Source: Ehretia macrophylla (lineage: Eukaryota; Streptophyta; Magnoliopsida; Boraginales; Ehretiaceae). Taken from it: a stretch of DNA of 64,000 nucleotides. Positions within the stretch are counted from its first letter, which is position 1; the number at the start of each line of letters is the position of its first letter. The notes below the pieces were generated by a model. The model was given only the letters and a program-made list of their open reading frames with translations. It searched no databases and was not told the origin of the DNA. The translations under genes and the position numbers were made by a program. The stretch spans positions 118,730,325 to 118,794,324 of the forward strand of contig CM075764.1 in the NCBI GenBank assembly GCA_037974665.1. Direction: 5' to 3'. This document shows positions 1 to 12,403 of this stretch, in pieces.

Positions 1-244
1 TCAGAAATCATCATTTCAAACACAATCGAAATACATTTATCCCAGAGAAAAACACATCAAAATGAAGTCACAAATCTAATTGGTTGGAAACAAGAGACAA
101 AGATTGATGTTAGAAGATGATGATTGACCTTCTGTAATAAATTGTTATGGCCAGGACCTGTATGCAGATAAGTTCGAGCTGCATACAGAATAAACAGAGC
201 TATAGATACACAATAAGCACCATTCAGAGGGTCAAGATCGATAC

Positions 245-2200
245 CGTGTCAAGAGAATCAGCACCAAGAGCAGCAAACTTTGACTCTCCGGTCACTGTAG
301 AATCTTCAGAAAGAGCAAGTTGCTTCCTCACGATTTCACACACTTTCTCCACGGTCTCTGGTTTGGCCTGTCCAAAAGCATTATCCTACTGTGTTAGTAC
401 ATCACGGTTTGTCTAATATAAATGATGAAAGGGAGCTTCACATCTTTATCAATCATAAATCACATTGAACCTAAACTATAAAGCTGAATACTTGGTACGC
501 ACCTGGCAGGCAACATGAAAGCGAAGAGGGGCCTGCAATTTAAGAGATGGGAAGCTTCTGCTGTTGATTGAAAGCGAAACAGTATTCAAACTCGAGAATC
601 TGTTAAGTGCCTGCTCAAATTCAATATTGAGGCTCAGCCAAACCAATCAACAGAACAAATAACCAAACTAAGCCTTAACCCACCAAGTGGAGATGTCAAC
701 AAAACAGACAAACAAGCGGATATAACAATATAAATAATTGTCAACAAATTCATGCATTATAGACGAACTAATGCAAATGCACTCGATCTCATTTTACTTC
801 AAGAAAAACATTTCCCATCAGCATTACAACAAAATATGAAATGAACAGTTAAAATATTTATACCACATTGGTCTAAAAAATATTGGCAGAACTTTTCCTT
901 CTCATTGTCGTTATAGATTAAGACAGTGAGATGAAGAAGAATAACAAACATGAAACTAAGTGAATTAATATCTTGATAGGAAAACGAAAAGAGTAATCTG
1001 CAAAATTAATTAAATTCCAATGCCACTTTGATCTTTGCTATTGAGAAAATGCTTGGCAAACAATAATAAAAGCCACAAAATCTCAAAAAACACACCCAAG
1101 AAAATGACTTTTTTCTGGTGAATAAAAGCTTCGATGCGGAATCTTAAACACCCTTTAAGAAAATTAAAAAATACATCTTTCTTTTCCCAATAAAGTAACG
1201 TCCTTTAGAAAGATATCCATTAAACGACCAGCCTTCAAGATGAGAGATAGGGAAAAACTCGAAAGATGTATCTTTTTTTCTTTTTACTAAACGAAAACAC
1301 TTAAAAAAGTTCAATCACGAAACACCCTTTAGCTAGTTTTGTCGAAAAAATTAATCTTTGATCGAAAATTAACACTTGAAAACAACAATCATCAAAACCC
1401 ATGTACTAAAATATCAAAAATCAACACAAAATAAGTAGAAAAAAATCAATCTTTGATAAAAATATCAACATTTGAAAGCTAGATAATCAAAACCAATGTA
1501 CTAAAACATCAAAAACCAACAAAACAATAAACAAGAATTAAGTAGAAAATATCAATAGCTCAAAGATCCATTAACACATACACATAATACTAATAAGACT
1601 ACGAGCAACAAGTTTCTATTTTGCATGCAATAGTCAAACTTCAACATTCAACAAAAAAAGATACCAAAAGAGTAAAAACCTCAAAAATTTAACCCAAAGA
1701 AAATTAAAAGAGAAAAAAAAATACAATCTTTAATCCAAAAATAAACACTTGAGAGCTGGATCATAAATCCCCATATACTAAAAAATCAAAAGTGAACACA
1801 AAAATAAGTAGAAAAAAAATCAATCTTTTGATAAATAAATCAACACTTGAGAGCTGGATCAATACCCATGTACTAAAAAAGAAAAAAATAAACAAAAAAT
1901 AGACACAAAATAAGCACAAAATATCAAATAGCTCAAAGATCCAATAGAACATACATATACCAATTATCAACATACAGAGCACGTGTTTCTATTTGCATGC
2001 ATAAAGATCACTTAACAAGCTTCAACATCCAAGAAAGAAAATCAAGAAAAATATGTATGTGTGTGTGCGCGTTTGTATATGTAAAATCAAGTGATGAAGA
2101 AGAGTGAAAAAAGAGACAAAAAGATTTGATATTTGCTTACATGGTTTTGTTTGAAGGAGAGAGAAGAGATGGTGAGAGAGTAACCAGCAGCTGAGGCCAT
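245..2200 (-). CDS. ACP: Plastid acyl carrier protein (partial, 3' end outside window)
   Basis: Carries the growing acyl chain on a phosphopantetheine arm during plastid type II fatty acid synthesis. Three coding exons are visible on the minus strand: 2141-2200 (20 codons, starts ATG), 503-610 (36 codons) and 245-367 (41 codons). All have GT-AG borders and phase 0. Residues 1 to about 55 are rich in Ser, Leu and Arg, as in a plastid transit peptide. The carrier domain begins with [13 protein letters not shown] and reaches GADSLDT, where Ser94 of the precursor is the expected phosphopantetheine attachment site. The reading frame leaves the exon at a GT donor just after DSLDT, so the last roughly 40 codons lie left of base 1, beyond intron 3 (1-244). 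Intron 1 is 1,530 bases long. The family assignment is firm; which ACP isoform this is cannot be told. Confidence 0.93.
1370..1990. repeat. Imperfect direct repeats within ACP intron 1
   Basis: A unit containing AATCAACACAAAATAAGTAG, 'AAAAATCAATCTTTGATAAA' and 'GAGCTGGATCA.. CCCATGTACTAAAA' recurs about four times, near 1375-1470, 1480-1550, 1740-1830 and 1850-1960. The ending 'AATAGCTCAAAGATCCA' also occurs twice (about 1553 and 1927). This looks like local amplification inside an A-rich intron; no function is suggested. Confidence 0.6.
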
Positions 2201-2300
2201 TGATGGGATCTGAAAAATGCAGAGAGAGAGCGAGAGAGCGTGGCGGAGAGCACGAAGAGAGTGGGGTGTGTGTGTGTAGAGTGATGTGAGAGACGATGGA

Positions 2301-2310
2301 GATATATAAG
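2301..2310 (-). promoter_or_regulatory. TATA box of the acyl carrier protein gene
   Basis: On the minus strand the run CTTATATATC lies about 100 bases upstream of the ACP start codon. It is followed by a CT- and CA-rich leader typical of plant 5' UTRs. Transcription would start near 2270-2280. This is inferred from position and composition only. Confidence 0.5.
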
Positions 2311-2380
2311 AGGAGGTTTCGTTTTGGTTTTGGTTTTTGAGTTGTTTGTTTGTTTGTTGGTGGCCTAAAGTTGCCTTCAC

Positions 2381-4118
2381 TAGACTTTGGTTGTATCCAT
2401 TTTTTTTTTTTCGGGTGTTTGCTCTATTGGTATGGTTCTTCTTGTATGGTCAAGAAATTTTGAGATCGATATTTAATAAGTGAAAGATTTTCGAATTAAA
2501 CTACCAGGGCTTTTTGTTTTCAAAAGAAAAAAAGAAAACAAAATAAAGATTTTGATCTAATAATATATTACTTATTGTAAGTATAAAAGTTTATCAGATT
2601 AAATCTCACTCTTTACGTTCTAAATATGTGTTATACGAGTCCTCCCTTAAATAACAAAAACTCTTGCGTTAAACCTCCCTTTTAAATCAAAAAAGGAAAA
2701 AAATAATTTGGGGTGTTTGAGGAGGGATTTGTAACTTTATTGGGGTGAATTTGCAATTTTCTTATCTTACTTTGCTTATATCGAAACTTTTGGGCGTTTG
2801 TTTTTGGGGATAGGGAGCGATTTGTTGGGGGAGATTTGCAATTTTCTCTTCTACTTATGTACATATGAGTTCGTGGGATTGTAAATTGGAGCTCTAAAGT
2901 TTTTTGAAAAATACATGTGTATTTTAGATTAAAGTGATAAGTGAAGATGAACACCGGGCGCTCGCTCATAACATAATGAGTGGAATGATAAAAAAAAAAA
3001 AAAAATACCTACTAGAATGAAAGTTGTTTTAGACAAAAAAATCATGACTTTAGGTAAACAAGCTGAAGATTTGTCGTAGCATTATTCTTGCCTTACATGG
3101 TAAAGTTATAAGGGAAAATGGAAATTAAACTTTCGCTCATAACGTAATGAATAAATTTATTCCTGACCTTTTTAACCACCCATTAGCATTTTACAATACA
3201 TAAAGCTCAGGCATTTGACCTTGTACATTTGGTCTCGCACTATTCATTGAGCCTTGATTTACCTAGTCATTTCTTACGGCTAGTGCATCACAAAATTGCA
3301 TTACAAAGTTTATTTTAACGTGTTTGAAAGTGGTCGGTGGTCATAGCGTAGGCCAGGCGATGGTGGCGCGACCGGCCAAGGAGTAGATAATGGGGAAGAA
3401 AGAAGGAAAAAAGAAAACAAAAGAAAGTAGAAAAGGAACATGAAAGAATAAATAGAATAAAAAAATAGAAAAGGAGAAAGATAATTTTATTTCGTTAATT
3501 ATAAATTATTATTATGTTTAATCCCTCTCTTTTAGTTTCTCTTACATTATTTTTGGATTGCAAGAAAATGAATGAAAAGGGAATCCTAGTTTGTATTGGA
3601 CAAAAATAATAAGTGAAAGAAAATGATTTCATTTTTATGATTTTTTGTTCGGATTGAAAAAAAATGCCAAACTGGATAAATGATTCGTGAAGCATGTGTA
3701 ATTGCATTGTTGCATGTCAATTTTCCATATGGAGTATAACAAGCCACTGCTGATCAAAATCGCATTCCAAATTCTCTTATAAATTAGAAGAGCAAACGAA
3801 TTTACAAATATGTATAAAGACACTGTTGCAGTGACTTACAAAAAAACACACACCGATTTGGTGTTTCCAAAAATTCCGTCAGGGAGAAAACCACCGTGTC
3901 AAACGGGAATTTAGATCCCCTCATAACATTAACCGAAGCGAACTGAAAGAATGATGAACACAACCAATGATTCAATCAGCAACCTATAATGGATTAGACC
4001 ATGCACTACTCCACACTGAAAGACAGCAATATTAACATTCCACAGAATCTCTCAAACCACAAAACTGGCGCACGACTCGTCAAGCAAACGAAAATTAGTA
4101 TGCACAGGTTTTACTTTT
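2381..4118. other. Intergenic spacer between ACP promoter and NHX 3' end
   Basis: No coding region is supported here. Short open frames have no recognisable domain. The stretch has a poly(A) run near 2992-3005 and purine-rich sequence at 3385-3480. The 3' UTR of the minus-strand NHX gene should occupy roughly 3850-4118. Confidence 0.6.
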
Positions 4119-7100
4119 TCATTCTATCTGATGAATACTTTGTTCAACTGGTGAACCAGGAGCAAAGGGTGCAAAACCTCGTCCACCAAAAACAGGACGC
4201 ATGAAAGCATCGTCGAATTTTCTCCAGTAATAGTGAACTTGATGTGTAGGAGTTGCCAAGAGCATTTGTAGGGTGTTCGGATGGGGCGAGTCCTGTCCGT
4301 TGCTGAGAAATGGTACCGTGAAGGATTTTGGAGAAAGCGGTTCATCAGAGATCATTCTGCTCAATTGATTTGATGGGGGAAGCAAGAGCCTTATCAGAGG
4401 TTTGGTCATCAATCCAAACACCTACAATACAGACGAGAAACTTCAATAATCGATGAAAATTCAAATAGACAAATACTAAACGAACCTTTTATGTTCAGAA
4501 TTATATCGAGAAAATTTACTAACAATTTGACATAGAATCTCTGAAGATGTAATAAGTGATCGAGAACATTTAAGGGGATTGATTCATAACCAAAAGAAAT
4601 CTAGTCTACTGCTGAGCTGACTGTCGCTAGCCAGGGTACGGCAGCAGAATTAATGAATTCCATGATCAACAGTTATCAGTTCAGCTTATCGCACTGTAAG
4701 GTAGCAGAATTAACGAATTTCCATGATCACACCATGTTCAAGTTCAGTTTGATGTCTTAGTTAGTTTTTCAATAAGTTCAAGCTCGGCTTCTTTGTTACG
4801 GAGACAATATACAGAAATTTTAATTAAGTTAATCAAGACTTGAGCAGATTGGTTTCTATTTGGTACATATATACATATATATGTATATACATAATTTCGT
4901 AAAGCCGAGCTGTACAAGTGACAGGTTAGAGACATATTTAAGCTAGATCTATTTAAGAATTTGGCCATCTGAAATGAGCTTTGACTGCTTTAATTCGTTT
5001 TGCAGGTATAGGCCTAACTCACCATGCCTATCCACTGGCTGAACCCAAAATCCATATAATCTCTATTGAGAAGAAAAGCTTAAGATGACTTACCACTGTG
5101 CTGAAGAGAACAACTGTAATGGTACTCGTAATCATTATGGAGTTTCCATGTAACTGAGTATGCCCGGACTTTGTAAACTGCATTCACAAAAAAAGAAATC
5201 AACAACTCAATCATGGTATTCTCACATGATGAAATTACGCGTAGCATTCTTGTCAATATCCTTTCGCTTCAGGGAAACAGTTATGTAAGAGCTATCATTC
5301 CTTTTGGGTGCGATATAGTGAAACCGTAATTTTTTCGGTGAAACAGACAGTCAAAGTACCTTGTTATAAGCAAGAGCCATGGAAACTGCACCTCGCATGA
5401 GACCTGACCACCAAATTATAACCTGCATAATTAAATTTCACTGAATTACTAAGGAAAATAATTAATTGAATGTCAAATAAACTTGAAACCATTATTTCTG
5501 AGCTCATACTTGCTGCCTGATGTTGATTTTCTCGTATGGAGACTTCTTTGTCATGTTGGATAAAAATGACAAGGGGAAAACAAAGGCCGCTCTTCCCACC
5601 AAAACCAATCCCAACAGAATGGCACTGACCCCAACCGATGTTCCAGGGCTGAAGAACAAAAATCATGATAAAAAGTTTAGAAAATTTCAACCGAAGGAAA
5701 TTATTTGTGTCATATATTGCTTAAAATGAATGGTAACACCGAAATGAAGTCATAGTGGCTGATTTGTTCTGACATAATAAAGCATACCTGTCACTAATAA
5801 CTTTCCACTTTTCAATGTCTAAAGCATCCATACCAACATAAAGAAATATGAATATCTCACAGACAAAGGATAATGTCGCGAAAGCATGCCTGAAAAATGG
5901 TTGGAGAAGTACATTAGAGATGGTAAATATTCGGTAGCATCATAGAAAGAATGAACTTAGATCACCGAAGGATGACGTACTTGGTGGTGACTCTTGATTT
6001 TTCGGTAACATTATGCCAGGTGTAGTGTGACATCACAATCCCACAGAAAAACACGGTAAGGATGGCACTTAAATTGAATAGCTGCATCCACATACCCGCT
6101 CATCAACACAACATGAAACTCCAAAAATTGAAAGGGAAGGAGGTTCTATTGCAGCATCGACAAAGAATGCTAAGAATTGCTCTTTCCTAAAAGGAAAACT
6201 TACTTCAGCCAGCATATATGACAGATAAGCCATGAGCATCATGATAGCAACCTCACGATCAGTAGAGTGCCTGGTGTCAATATAAAGTTCGTTACAACAT
6301 GCTGCCAAGCAAAGAAATAACCACTCTCCTCATCAAATGATATCTCGATGACATTAACAACTCATGGATAAAATAAACAGGCAAAGGACAGCTAGCAACA
6401 CTTCAGTTAAGTAGAAATGGTTAATGTATCCGGGGACAAGGCACCTTCTTATTGACAGACCTTGTGTCGTATGATGAAAATCAGGAGTTCCATGGTTATA
6501 AAAGGAGAGAAAAGGAAAATTCTTCACTTTCCAGTGACCATATACATACCTTCCAAAGTACAGCTTTTTAATTAAGTATGCGCTAAGCAATCCCGCCTGG
6601 AGTAGAACACAAAAGAATGTGTTACCAAAGAGCGCTCATTTGCTCAAGAGAGACACTGAGTGAGGATGAGAGAGAGTCACTCACAACAACTCCCAGAACA
6701 GTGCTTGCGATAAACAAGTATAAAAAGTTTCCTATGAACTGCAAGGCTATGTCTGTGTCAATATGAGATAGGTCAAAGCTCTGGACTGCATTGAAGAGCA
6801 CCACTGATGTGGCGTCATTTACAACACCTTCCCCAAAGACCAGACTGTACAATAAAGGCCTCTCCTTCTGACTAAGAACCTGCATTCGGTAGAATGCATC
6901 ACATAATGCCGAGCCGTTTCCATATCAAACAAGTCTGCAATATCAAAAGGCTACACTTGCCTGTAGAGTGCAAACAGAATCTGTCGCAGCAAATATTGCT
7001 CCAATTGCTGGAAAAAATTGAGGAATTTTAGGTAAAACAAGACAAATTGTTTGAAAAATATTACAAAAAGATAGGAGGAAACAGTTGGTACCAAGATAAT

Positions 7101-8891
7101 CTCCAATTTCAAGAGAGCCAAGGTTCATTTTCTGGAAAAAGCTAATAGCACCTGGTTCAGAAGGCACACATTGTCAATGATAGCACATAATAATATACAA
7201 TCGAATGGATGAAAAAGGAAAACATAGTGCTCTAAAAACTAGTACGACAAACACTAAAAATTCTGCAAATTTTATTTCTCCTTGTACTTTGACCTAATTT
7301 CGCCCTTCAGAAATTTTTTTCTATGTAGTAAATGTACAAGTATTCAAATGCTAACGATGAAATTGTTTACACTGGTTTCCACATTCATGCAAAATATCCA
7401 GTGTATGATAAAGATAGTGGTACATACCTAATGATATGATGATGAAAGATATCATAGTACCAACAGCTCCAAACAGAATTATAGTCATGAAATTTCGAAA
7501 GAATTGTTTCTTTTTTACCTGAAACCTGAAAAAGAGTTGTGCAGAACAACAAAAAACGTCAGATATTATTGTTTAAACTATTCCAATCAACTACAACAAT
7601 GGAAAATTTTGAAATAGTATATTGGCCAATGTTGTTGATTCTCTCTATTGACCATTCATAGTTTTCAATTTTTCCATTAAGATTTTCCAACACAAAAGAA
7701 GAAGAATGTACGAAGCTGATTTTAACCTATGCGTGGAAAAGCATATCAGCTTTTATCTACATATTGTAAACAATCTTTAGATTGACAGAAAGTTGCAGTG
7801 CATGAATTCCATTCACATTTGAATAAAAGATGCAACAATTTCAACACACCACATAATCGTTAATATCATGAGTTAATGATGAACAATTAGGCATCGAAAG
7901 TCTAACTCTTTGTTACTTAAAATTCATAAGCATGCAAAAGGTAGCAAACTAGATGTTTTCCAGCTATAAACATATAGATAGCAGTGAATTAAGTAAAAAG
8001 ATAATGCATTTGCAAGCCTGAAAGTTTCATCAAGTTTGCGATACAGAACAAAGTTTAATAATAGCTCATAAAATTCATAATACACATTGCAACAAGCTTT
8101 AGACAATTATAGATGCATATTATGCATCTATCGTAGTCCAGACTCCAGAAGTGTCATAGCATTGTTAAATAACACATGGCCCTAGATTAGTTCTATATTA
8201 TCTGCTTACCCAGTATTTACCATTGCCCCCCACCACCAATAACAAGGCGAAAAAAACACGGGTGGAGCAGGATGAAGTAAACGGAACAACACCCAATCAA
8301 CAATGAATTTTGGCAAAAATGCACCAAACTAACAGACTCTAAGGAGGAAAGGAACCAGTAATACTGCCTAGACAACTTGACATTAGCATGCAGATAACTC
8401 GAGAACTAGAAAAATACAAATGAATCAGCTTCCATTTCCTCACAGAGAAACCAAAAGCTAAAAAGTTCACAACATACCCTGCATTAAATATGATCGGTGG
8501 AAGTAGATATATGAAGAAAAGATCTTCACTGAAGACCAATAAATGTGAGTTTTTTCCTCCACTTATTAGTAGAATAACCACTCCAGTGCACAATCCCTGT
8601 CATCCGAAATCACGCAAGGAAATAAATCAAAATAGACTAGATCAATTTCAGTCTCCATTAATAACAACAAATTATACAAATGGACAGACACGCGAATTCT
8701 GTGAATAAACTCACAATCCCAAGGGCTGTAATGGACTCATTCATCCACCGATTTTCCTCCAATAGATGGCCAATCACAATACAAGCACAGAGAAGCGCCA
8801 CAAACAAGTTCATTGACACCACTGAAGTGTGATCAGATGTTGATAACAATGTGCTCGCCTTTGCCAGCAGAGCTCCCAACTCTAACCCCAT
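4119..8891 (-). CDS. NHX1: Vacuolar Na+/H+ antiporter, NHX class I
   Basis: Exchanges cytosolic Na+ or K+ for vacuolar H+ at the tonoplast. It serves ion storage, pH control and salt tolerance. Fourteen coding exons on the minus strand, in order: 8715-8891, 8478-8596, 7428-7525, 7092-7151, 6961-7007, 6685-6879, 6550-6596, 6204-6270, 5981-6081, 5788-5889, 5510-5648, 5360-5422, 5094-5177, 4119-4421. They total 1,602 bases (533 residues plus TGA) with consistent phase, the usual family length. Visible marks are the amiloride-site segment LFFIYLLPPI (residues 85-94), the ATDSV segment with Asp161, and the NDAT segment with Asn188-Asp189 expected in the ion site. The C-terminal tail has the family's VHYYWRKFDDAFMRPVFGGR. 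All introns are GT-AG except the one at 6880-6960. It looks intact. The symbol is by family resemblance; the paralogue is not certain. Confidence 0.96.
6880..6960 (-). other. GC-AG intron in the NHX gene
   Basis: The coding frame across exons 5 and 6 requires a donor at CAG|GCAAGT and an acceptor ending GAATGCAG. The intron therefore begins GC rather than GT, with an otherwise perfect match to the U1 consensus. This is the known pattern of GC-AG introns. A GT donor in frame is not available nearby. Confidence 0.88.
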
Positions 8892-9771
8892 TTTTGGAAA
8901 CTCAATTCACCAAATATTCCAAAATTCTACAGCAATTCAGTTCCTTAGTTCTTGATCCCCCCCCTCACGCTACTGATTCAAATCCCAATTTTACATCCGG
9001 TGCTTTAGACGCTTTGAATTGCAATGTTTAAAACCTGCATTCACAAGCAAAAAGTCAGCTCTTCAAATCAATTGCACACTCACAAAAAAAAAAAATCAAT
9101 TGCACACACATACACTAAATACAGAGAGATACACATGCGCACAAATATATGAGGACGCGCGCGCACACACACACACAACAAAACACATATATTCACATGT
9201 ACACAAACACCACATACGCACACGTGATATCATATGCACTCGCATATCAATCAGACAAAAAGCTCAGAACTTCTTTTTTGAAATATGATAGACACGCCTA
9301 TACATATTTGCATACATACATACATACATATCTATATATGCATACATACTTTCATTCATATATGCATATACAGAAGCACATCGAGAATAACTAAAACTAA
9401 AGTTAGCAAATACATTTGGCCACAAAATAGCAAATCAACTTGGGCTGGAAATGATCAACTTTATTTTAGATCTCAATTTTAACGTAAAAGAAATAAAATA
9501 AACTAAAAAATTCAAGCTTCATTAGCTTACTTTAAGTTCCAATAAAGATAAAATATCAACAACCTTGCAAAAAAAAAAACAAAGCAAAATTCTGCCACAA
9601 AGTAAGCAAAAGTTGCAGATAAATTCCACACACAGAGACACACACATAAATTTAAGCTTCATTAGCTTTACTTTAAGCTCCATTACAAATAAAAATCATC
9701 AAACTTGAAAAAAAAAAAAATCAAGCTACATTTTGCTACAAAAAAAAAAAAACAAAAGTTGCAGATAAATT

Positions 9772-9816
<45 letters not shown>

Positions 9817-9967
9817 CATGCATACACTTTCTAGATGCTTGTGCAGATTCAGAAGCTTTATATGATCACTTGAATTGATCAAAGGAACAGCTAAAGCTAA
9901 ATTCTGCTACAAAATAAGCAAAAGTTGCAGATAAATTCTACACACACAAACACATACACACACACAA

Positions 9968-10002
<35 letters not shown>

Positions 10003-10185
10003 CTTAAACTATCTAGATGCTTCTGCAAATTCAGAAGCCATATATGATCACTCGAATTGATCAAATGAACAGCAAAATTCAAAGATTTGTGTAATTCTTC
10101 AACAAACGCAATTCACATTTTTATTTAAAAATATGAGATTTTTTAGAGAGAGAAAGAGAGATACATGAAACGGGAAAGCGAGGGG
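8892..10185 (-). other. NHX 5' leader region, probably holding a 5' UTR intron
   Basis: Between the start codon at 8891 and the TATA box near 10220 lie about 1.3 kb without coding capacity. A TC-rich stretch just below the TATA box (about 10150-10195 read in minus) looks like the first leader exon. Plant NHX1 genes often carry an intron in the 5' UTR, and this distance suggests the same. I could not fix the donor and acceptor. Confidence 0.4.
9500..10065. repeat. Tandemly amplified CA-microsatellite unit in the NHX leader
   Basis: Pieces of one unit recur. GCAAAAGTTGCAGATAAATT-type motifs occur near 9606, 9753 and 9919, each followed at once by CACACA runs. 'AAGCTTCATTAGCTT' occurs near 9513 and 9654. 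'CTAGATGCTT.TGCA.ATTCAGAAGC' with a following TGATCA palindrome occurs near 9831 and 10012. The CA tracts reach about 39 bases at 9772-9810 and are again long at 9942-9990. A further CA/TA-rich tract lies at 9160-9370. Confidence 0.75.
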
Positions 10186-10212
10186 CCAGTGGGAGGGAAT
10201 GTGTGTGTGTGT

Positions 10213-10226
10213 GATATATATATAGA
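10213..10226 (-). promoter_or_regulatory. Probable TATA box of the NHX gene
   Basis: On the minus strand CTCTATATATATATC is followed by a CA run and then a pyrimidine-rich leader. It is the only good TATA-like element between the NHX start codon and the gene-poor region upstream. Transcription would start near 10185. Confidence 0.45.
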
Positions 10227-10512
10227 GTTGGCGGAAAGGCCGTTTTGAAAGCTTATGGATTGATCGTGACCGTTGATTGGGTCGTTAAGGTATTAATTAG
10301 AGTCATGTTGGCAGGATATTAACCGTTCGATTGAAAATAGTACAATGGAGTGGGACCCACCACGTACTATGATTGTGTTCTTTCGCATGAATCGCGGGCG
10401 TGCGTGTACTTGTGTTGGGGGTATCTAATGGAAGGTTTTATTCCCTCGTGTCTTTTTGGTTGGCCATTATGGTTATGCACTTTTTTTTTGGATCTAAAAA
10501 TAGAGTATTTTT

Positions 10513-10705
10513 GGATCACATGAGATTTTAGTTGGTAGAATTTAATTATTGAATTATTCAGTAGATACTGATTATTAATTAGTAAATTTTTTAATATAAC
10601 AGTATATTTTTATACATATATCAAGTTAGTCAAAAATAAAATTTTAAACTAATAAAAAGTATAAATTTATGACTTCACAAAAATAATTTTACCACCATAA
10701 TTGAC
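10513..10705 (-). mobile_element. SINE copy 1 (5'-truncated)
   Basis: About 193 bases related to the SINE family described at 19531-19734. They are flanked by a 17-base direct repeat, AAAAATAGAGTATTTTT at 10496-10512 and the same with one change at 10706-10722. The internal tract 'TTAATTATTGAATTATTC' with 'ATACATATATCAAGTTAGTC' matches the family core. The tRNA-like head with the A-box is missing. Confidence 0.65.
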
Positions 10706-11229
10706 AAAAATAGTGTATTTTTTGACAAAAAGATAGTGTATTTCTATTTAGCAGCCATAACAAAATGATGAGTGATACTTTTGATCATCAAGTCAAACTT
10801 AGGATTCTTTCCTTTTTTCTTCTAAATTGACATGGGACTAAACTTGTTTGGAAAAAATATTGTTCATGTTAGTTGGATAAAAGACTCAAATTAAGTTTAA
10901 AAGATTAATTTTTTTTTTCTCTCATTTGAAATCAAGATATAAACAAATTTTTCATTCATGTTTCCAGCGCTATACTATGAGATCAACCCCTTAGATATTT
11001 TTTTTCCCTTTTATAAGGAGACTAAACCAAATTACATAGTAATTATACGGGAAATGTCTTATTCCTTTTATCCTTCTCGACTAGAAGAGCTAAAACATGA
11101 GGTAGATGATCTATCGCGTGGCACCTTACAAGAAGTCGCAAACTGTAGTTGGGTTTTTTTTTTTTTCGGTCGATGGAGTTGGGGTTAACTTAGGATACTT
11201 TCTTTCTATATGGTAAATAGTATTCTTAT

Positions 11230-11365
11230 AAAAGATTTGCTTTTGCACAGATTAGAGAAGATTGAAATTTCCATATTCAAGACAATCATTTAATACGAAA
11301 AGATTTGCTTTTGCATAAATTAGAGAAGATTGAAATTTCCATATTCAAGACAATCATTTAAATTT
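11230..11365. repeat. 68-base tandem duplication
   Basis: A unit beginning AAAAGATTTGCTTTTGCA occurs at 11230-11297 and again at 11298-11365, with only a few differences. Confidence 0.85.
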
Positions 11366-11596
11366 AATACCATTTAAATTTAATACGAAAACTGTTGTAC
11401 TTTTGAAAGAATGCGTGCAAAAAACTTTACAAAGTGGAGTATTTCTAATTTATTGCTCATTCTTCTAGCAATATGAGATGGAAAGTTGGAAACTATGAAT
11501 TTTAAAAAGAATCTACTTATTTTTTACTTACTATCTATACATGAAAATTTGTTAGTTTAGTATTTCTTGCTCTTGCGGTATTTAGGTTGAATAATC

Positions 11597-11821
11597 TTTT
11601 TTTTTTTTTCTAGATGATGTAGATACTCAACTGGCAGAATTTAACTAACGGATTGTCCGATGAAGTCCCACCAACTTGTAAACCCCTGGGTACAGCGCTA
11701 TGTCCCCATACATGCATCATGTCAGTTAAAAGCAGAACTTCAAAGAAGTAGAGAGAGTCGAACCCGTAATCTCACATAAATGATTTTACTTCACTACCGG
11801 TGGACTATACCCCTGAGGGCA
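11597..11821 (-). mobile_element. SINE copy 2, full length, clear B-box
   Basis: A 225-base element on the minus strand ending in a poly(A) run (T run at 11597-11610). It is bounded by the direct repeat GTTGAATAATC (11586-11596) and GTTGAATCATC (11822-11832). Read in minus, the head contains GGGTTCGACTC (11755-11765), a near-perfect RNA polymerase III B-box. This supports a tRNA origin for the family. Confidence 0.8.
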
Positions 11822-11980
11822 GTTGAATCATCTTTTTAATGCACCACATTTATAATATACTCCAAAGAAATAGAGAAAGTCGAACCCGTAATCTCACATA
11901 AACGATTTTATCCCACTACCGGTGGACTATACCCTTGAGGGCAGTTGAATAATCTTTTTAATGCACCACATTTATAATAT
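11738..11980. repeat. Tandem duplication of SINE head plus flank (~122-base unit)
   Basis: The segment with 'AGTCGAACCCGTAATCTCA' through 'GCACCACATTTATAATATAC' occurs twice, at about 11738-11859 and 11860-11980. It copies the SINE 2 head with its right-hand target-site repeat. The duplication therefore came after the SINE insertion. Confidence 0.8.
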
Positions 11981-12403
11981 ACTTATTTATATGTCTCTAT
12001 TTACTTTTCTTTTTTCTTAAAGTTGGGTTGTATGTTTAAACAAGGGTTCTCCAATGTTGACACATTTTTTGAAATTGGTCCCATTGTCCCAAATTGTGCA
12101 AATTAATCTCTAATATTTTGCAAAATTAGTCTTTTTCGTTAGCAAAACGATTGTACAATTGGAAAAGAAAATATAATGGTTAAATTAGTCCTTTTAAAAG
12201 TTTAATTCAATCCCAAAATTTACAAAACTTTTTAATTTAGTCCGAAACTTGTCAAACTTTACAATTCAATCAACAAATTTTCTTGTTCAACAAATTATGT
12301 TAAAAATGAACAATACTAGACGCAACCAGCAATTCAAGTGCATCTTAATATAATCCTACTTAGAGTGAATCTTCGTTATAAAATTGTTAATGTTTTTTTG
12401 TAG

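Noticed and set aside
1761..1982. Open frame rich in Phe/Leu/Ile on the minus strand
   Set aside because: It is the reverse of A-rich ACP intron repeats; hydrophobic residues come from TTT codons.
9019..9482. Overlapping plus-strand frames rich in His and Thr
   Set aside because: They are translations of CA, CATA and TACA repeats in the NHX leader.
10958..11188. 76-codon plus-strand frame containing SRLEELKHEVDDLSRG
   Set aside because: The middle looks somewhat protein-like, but there is no family match, no splice partners and a poly(T) tail; kept out for lack of support.
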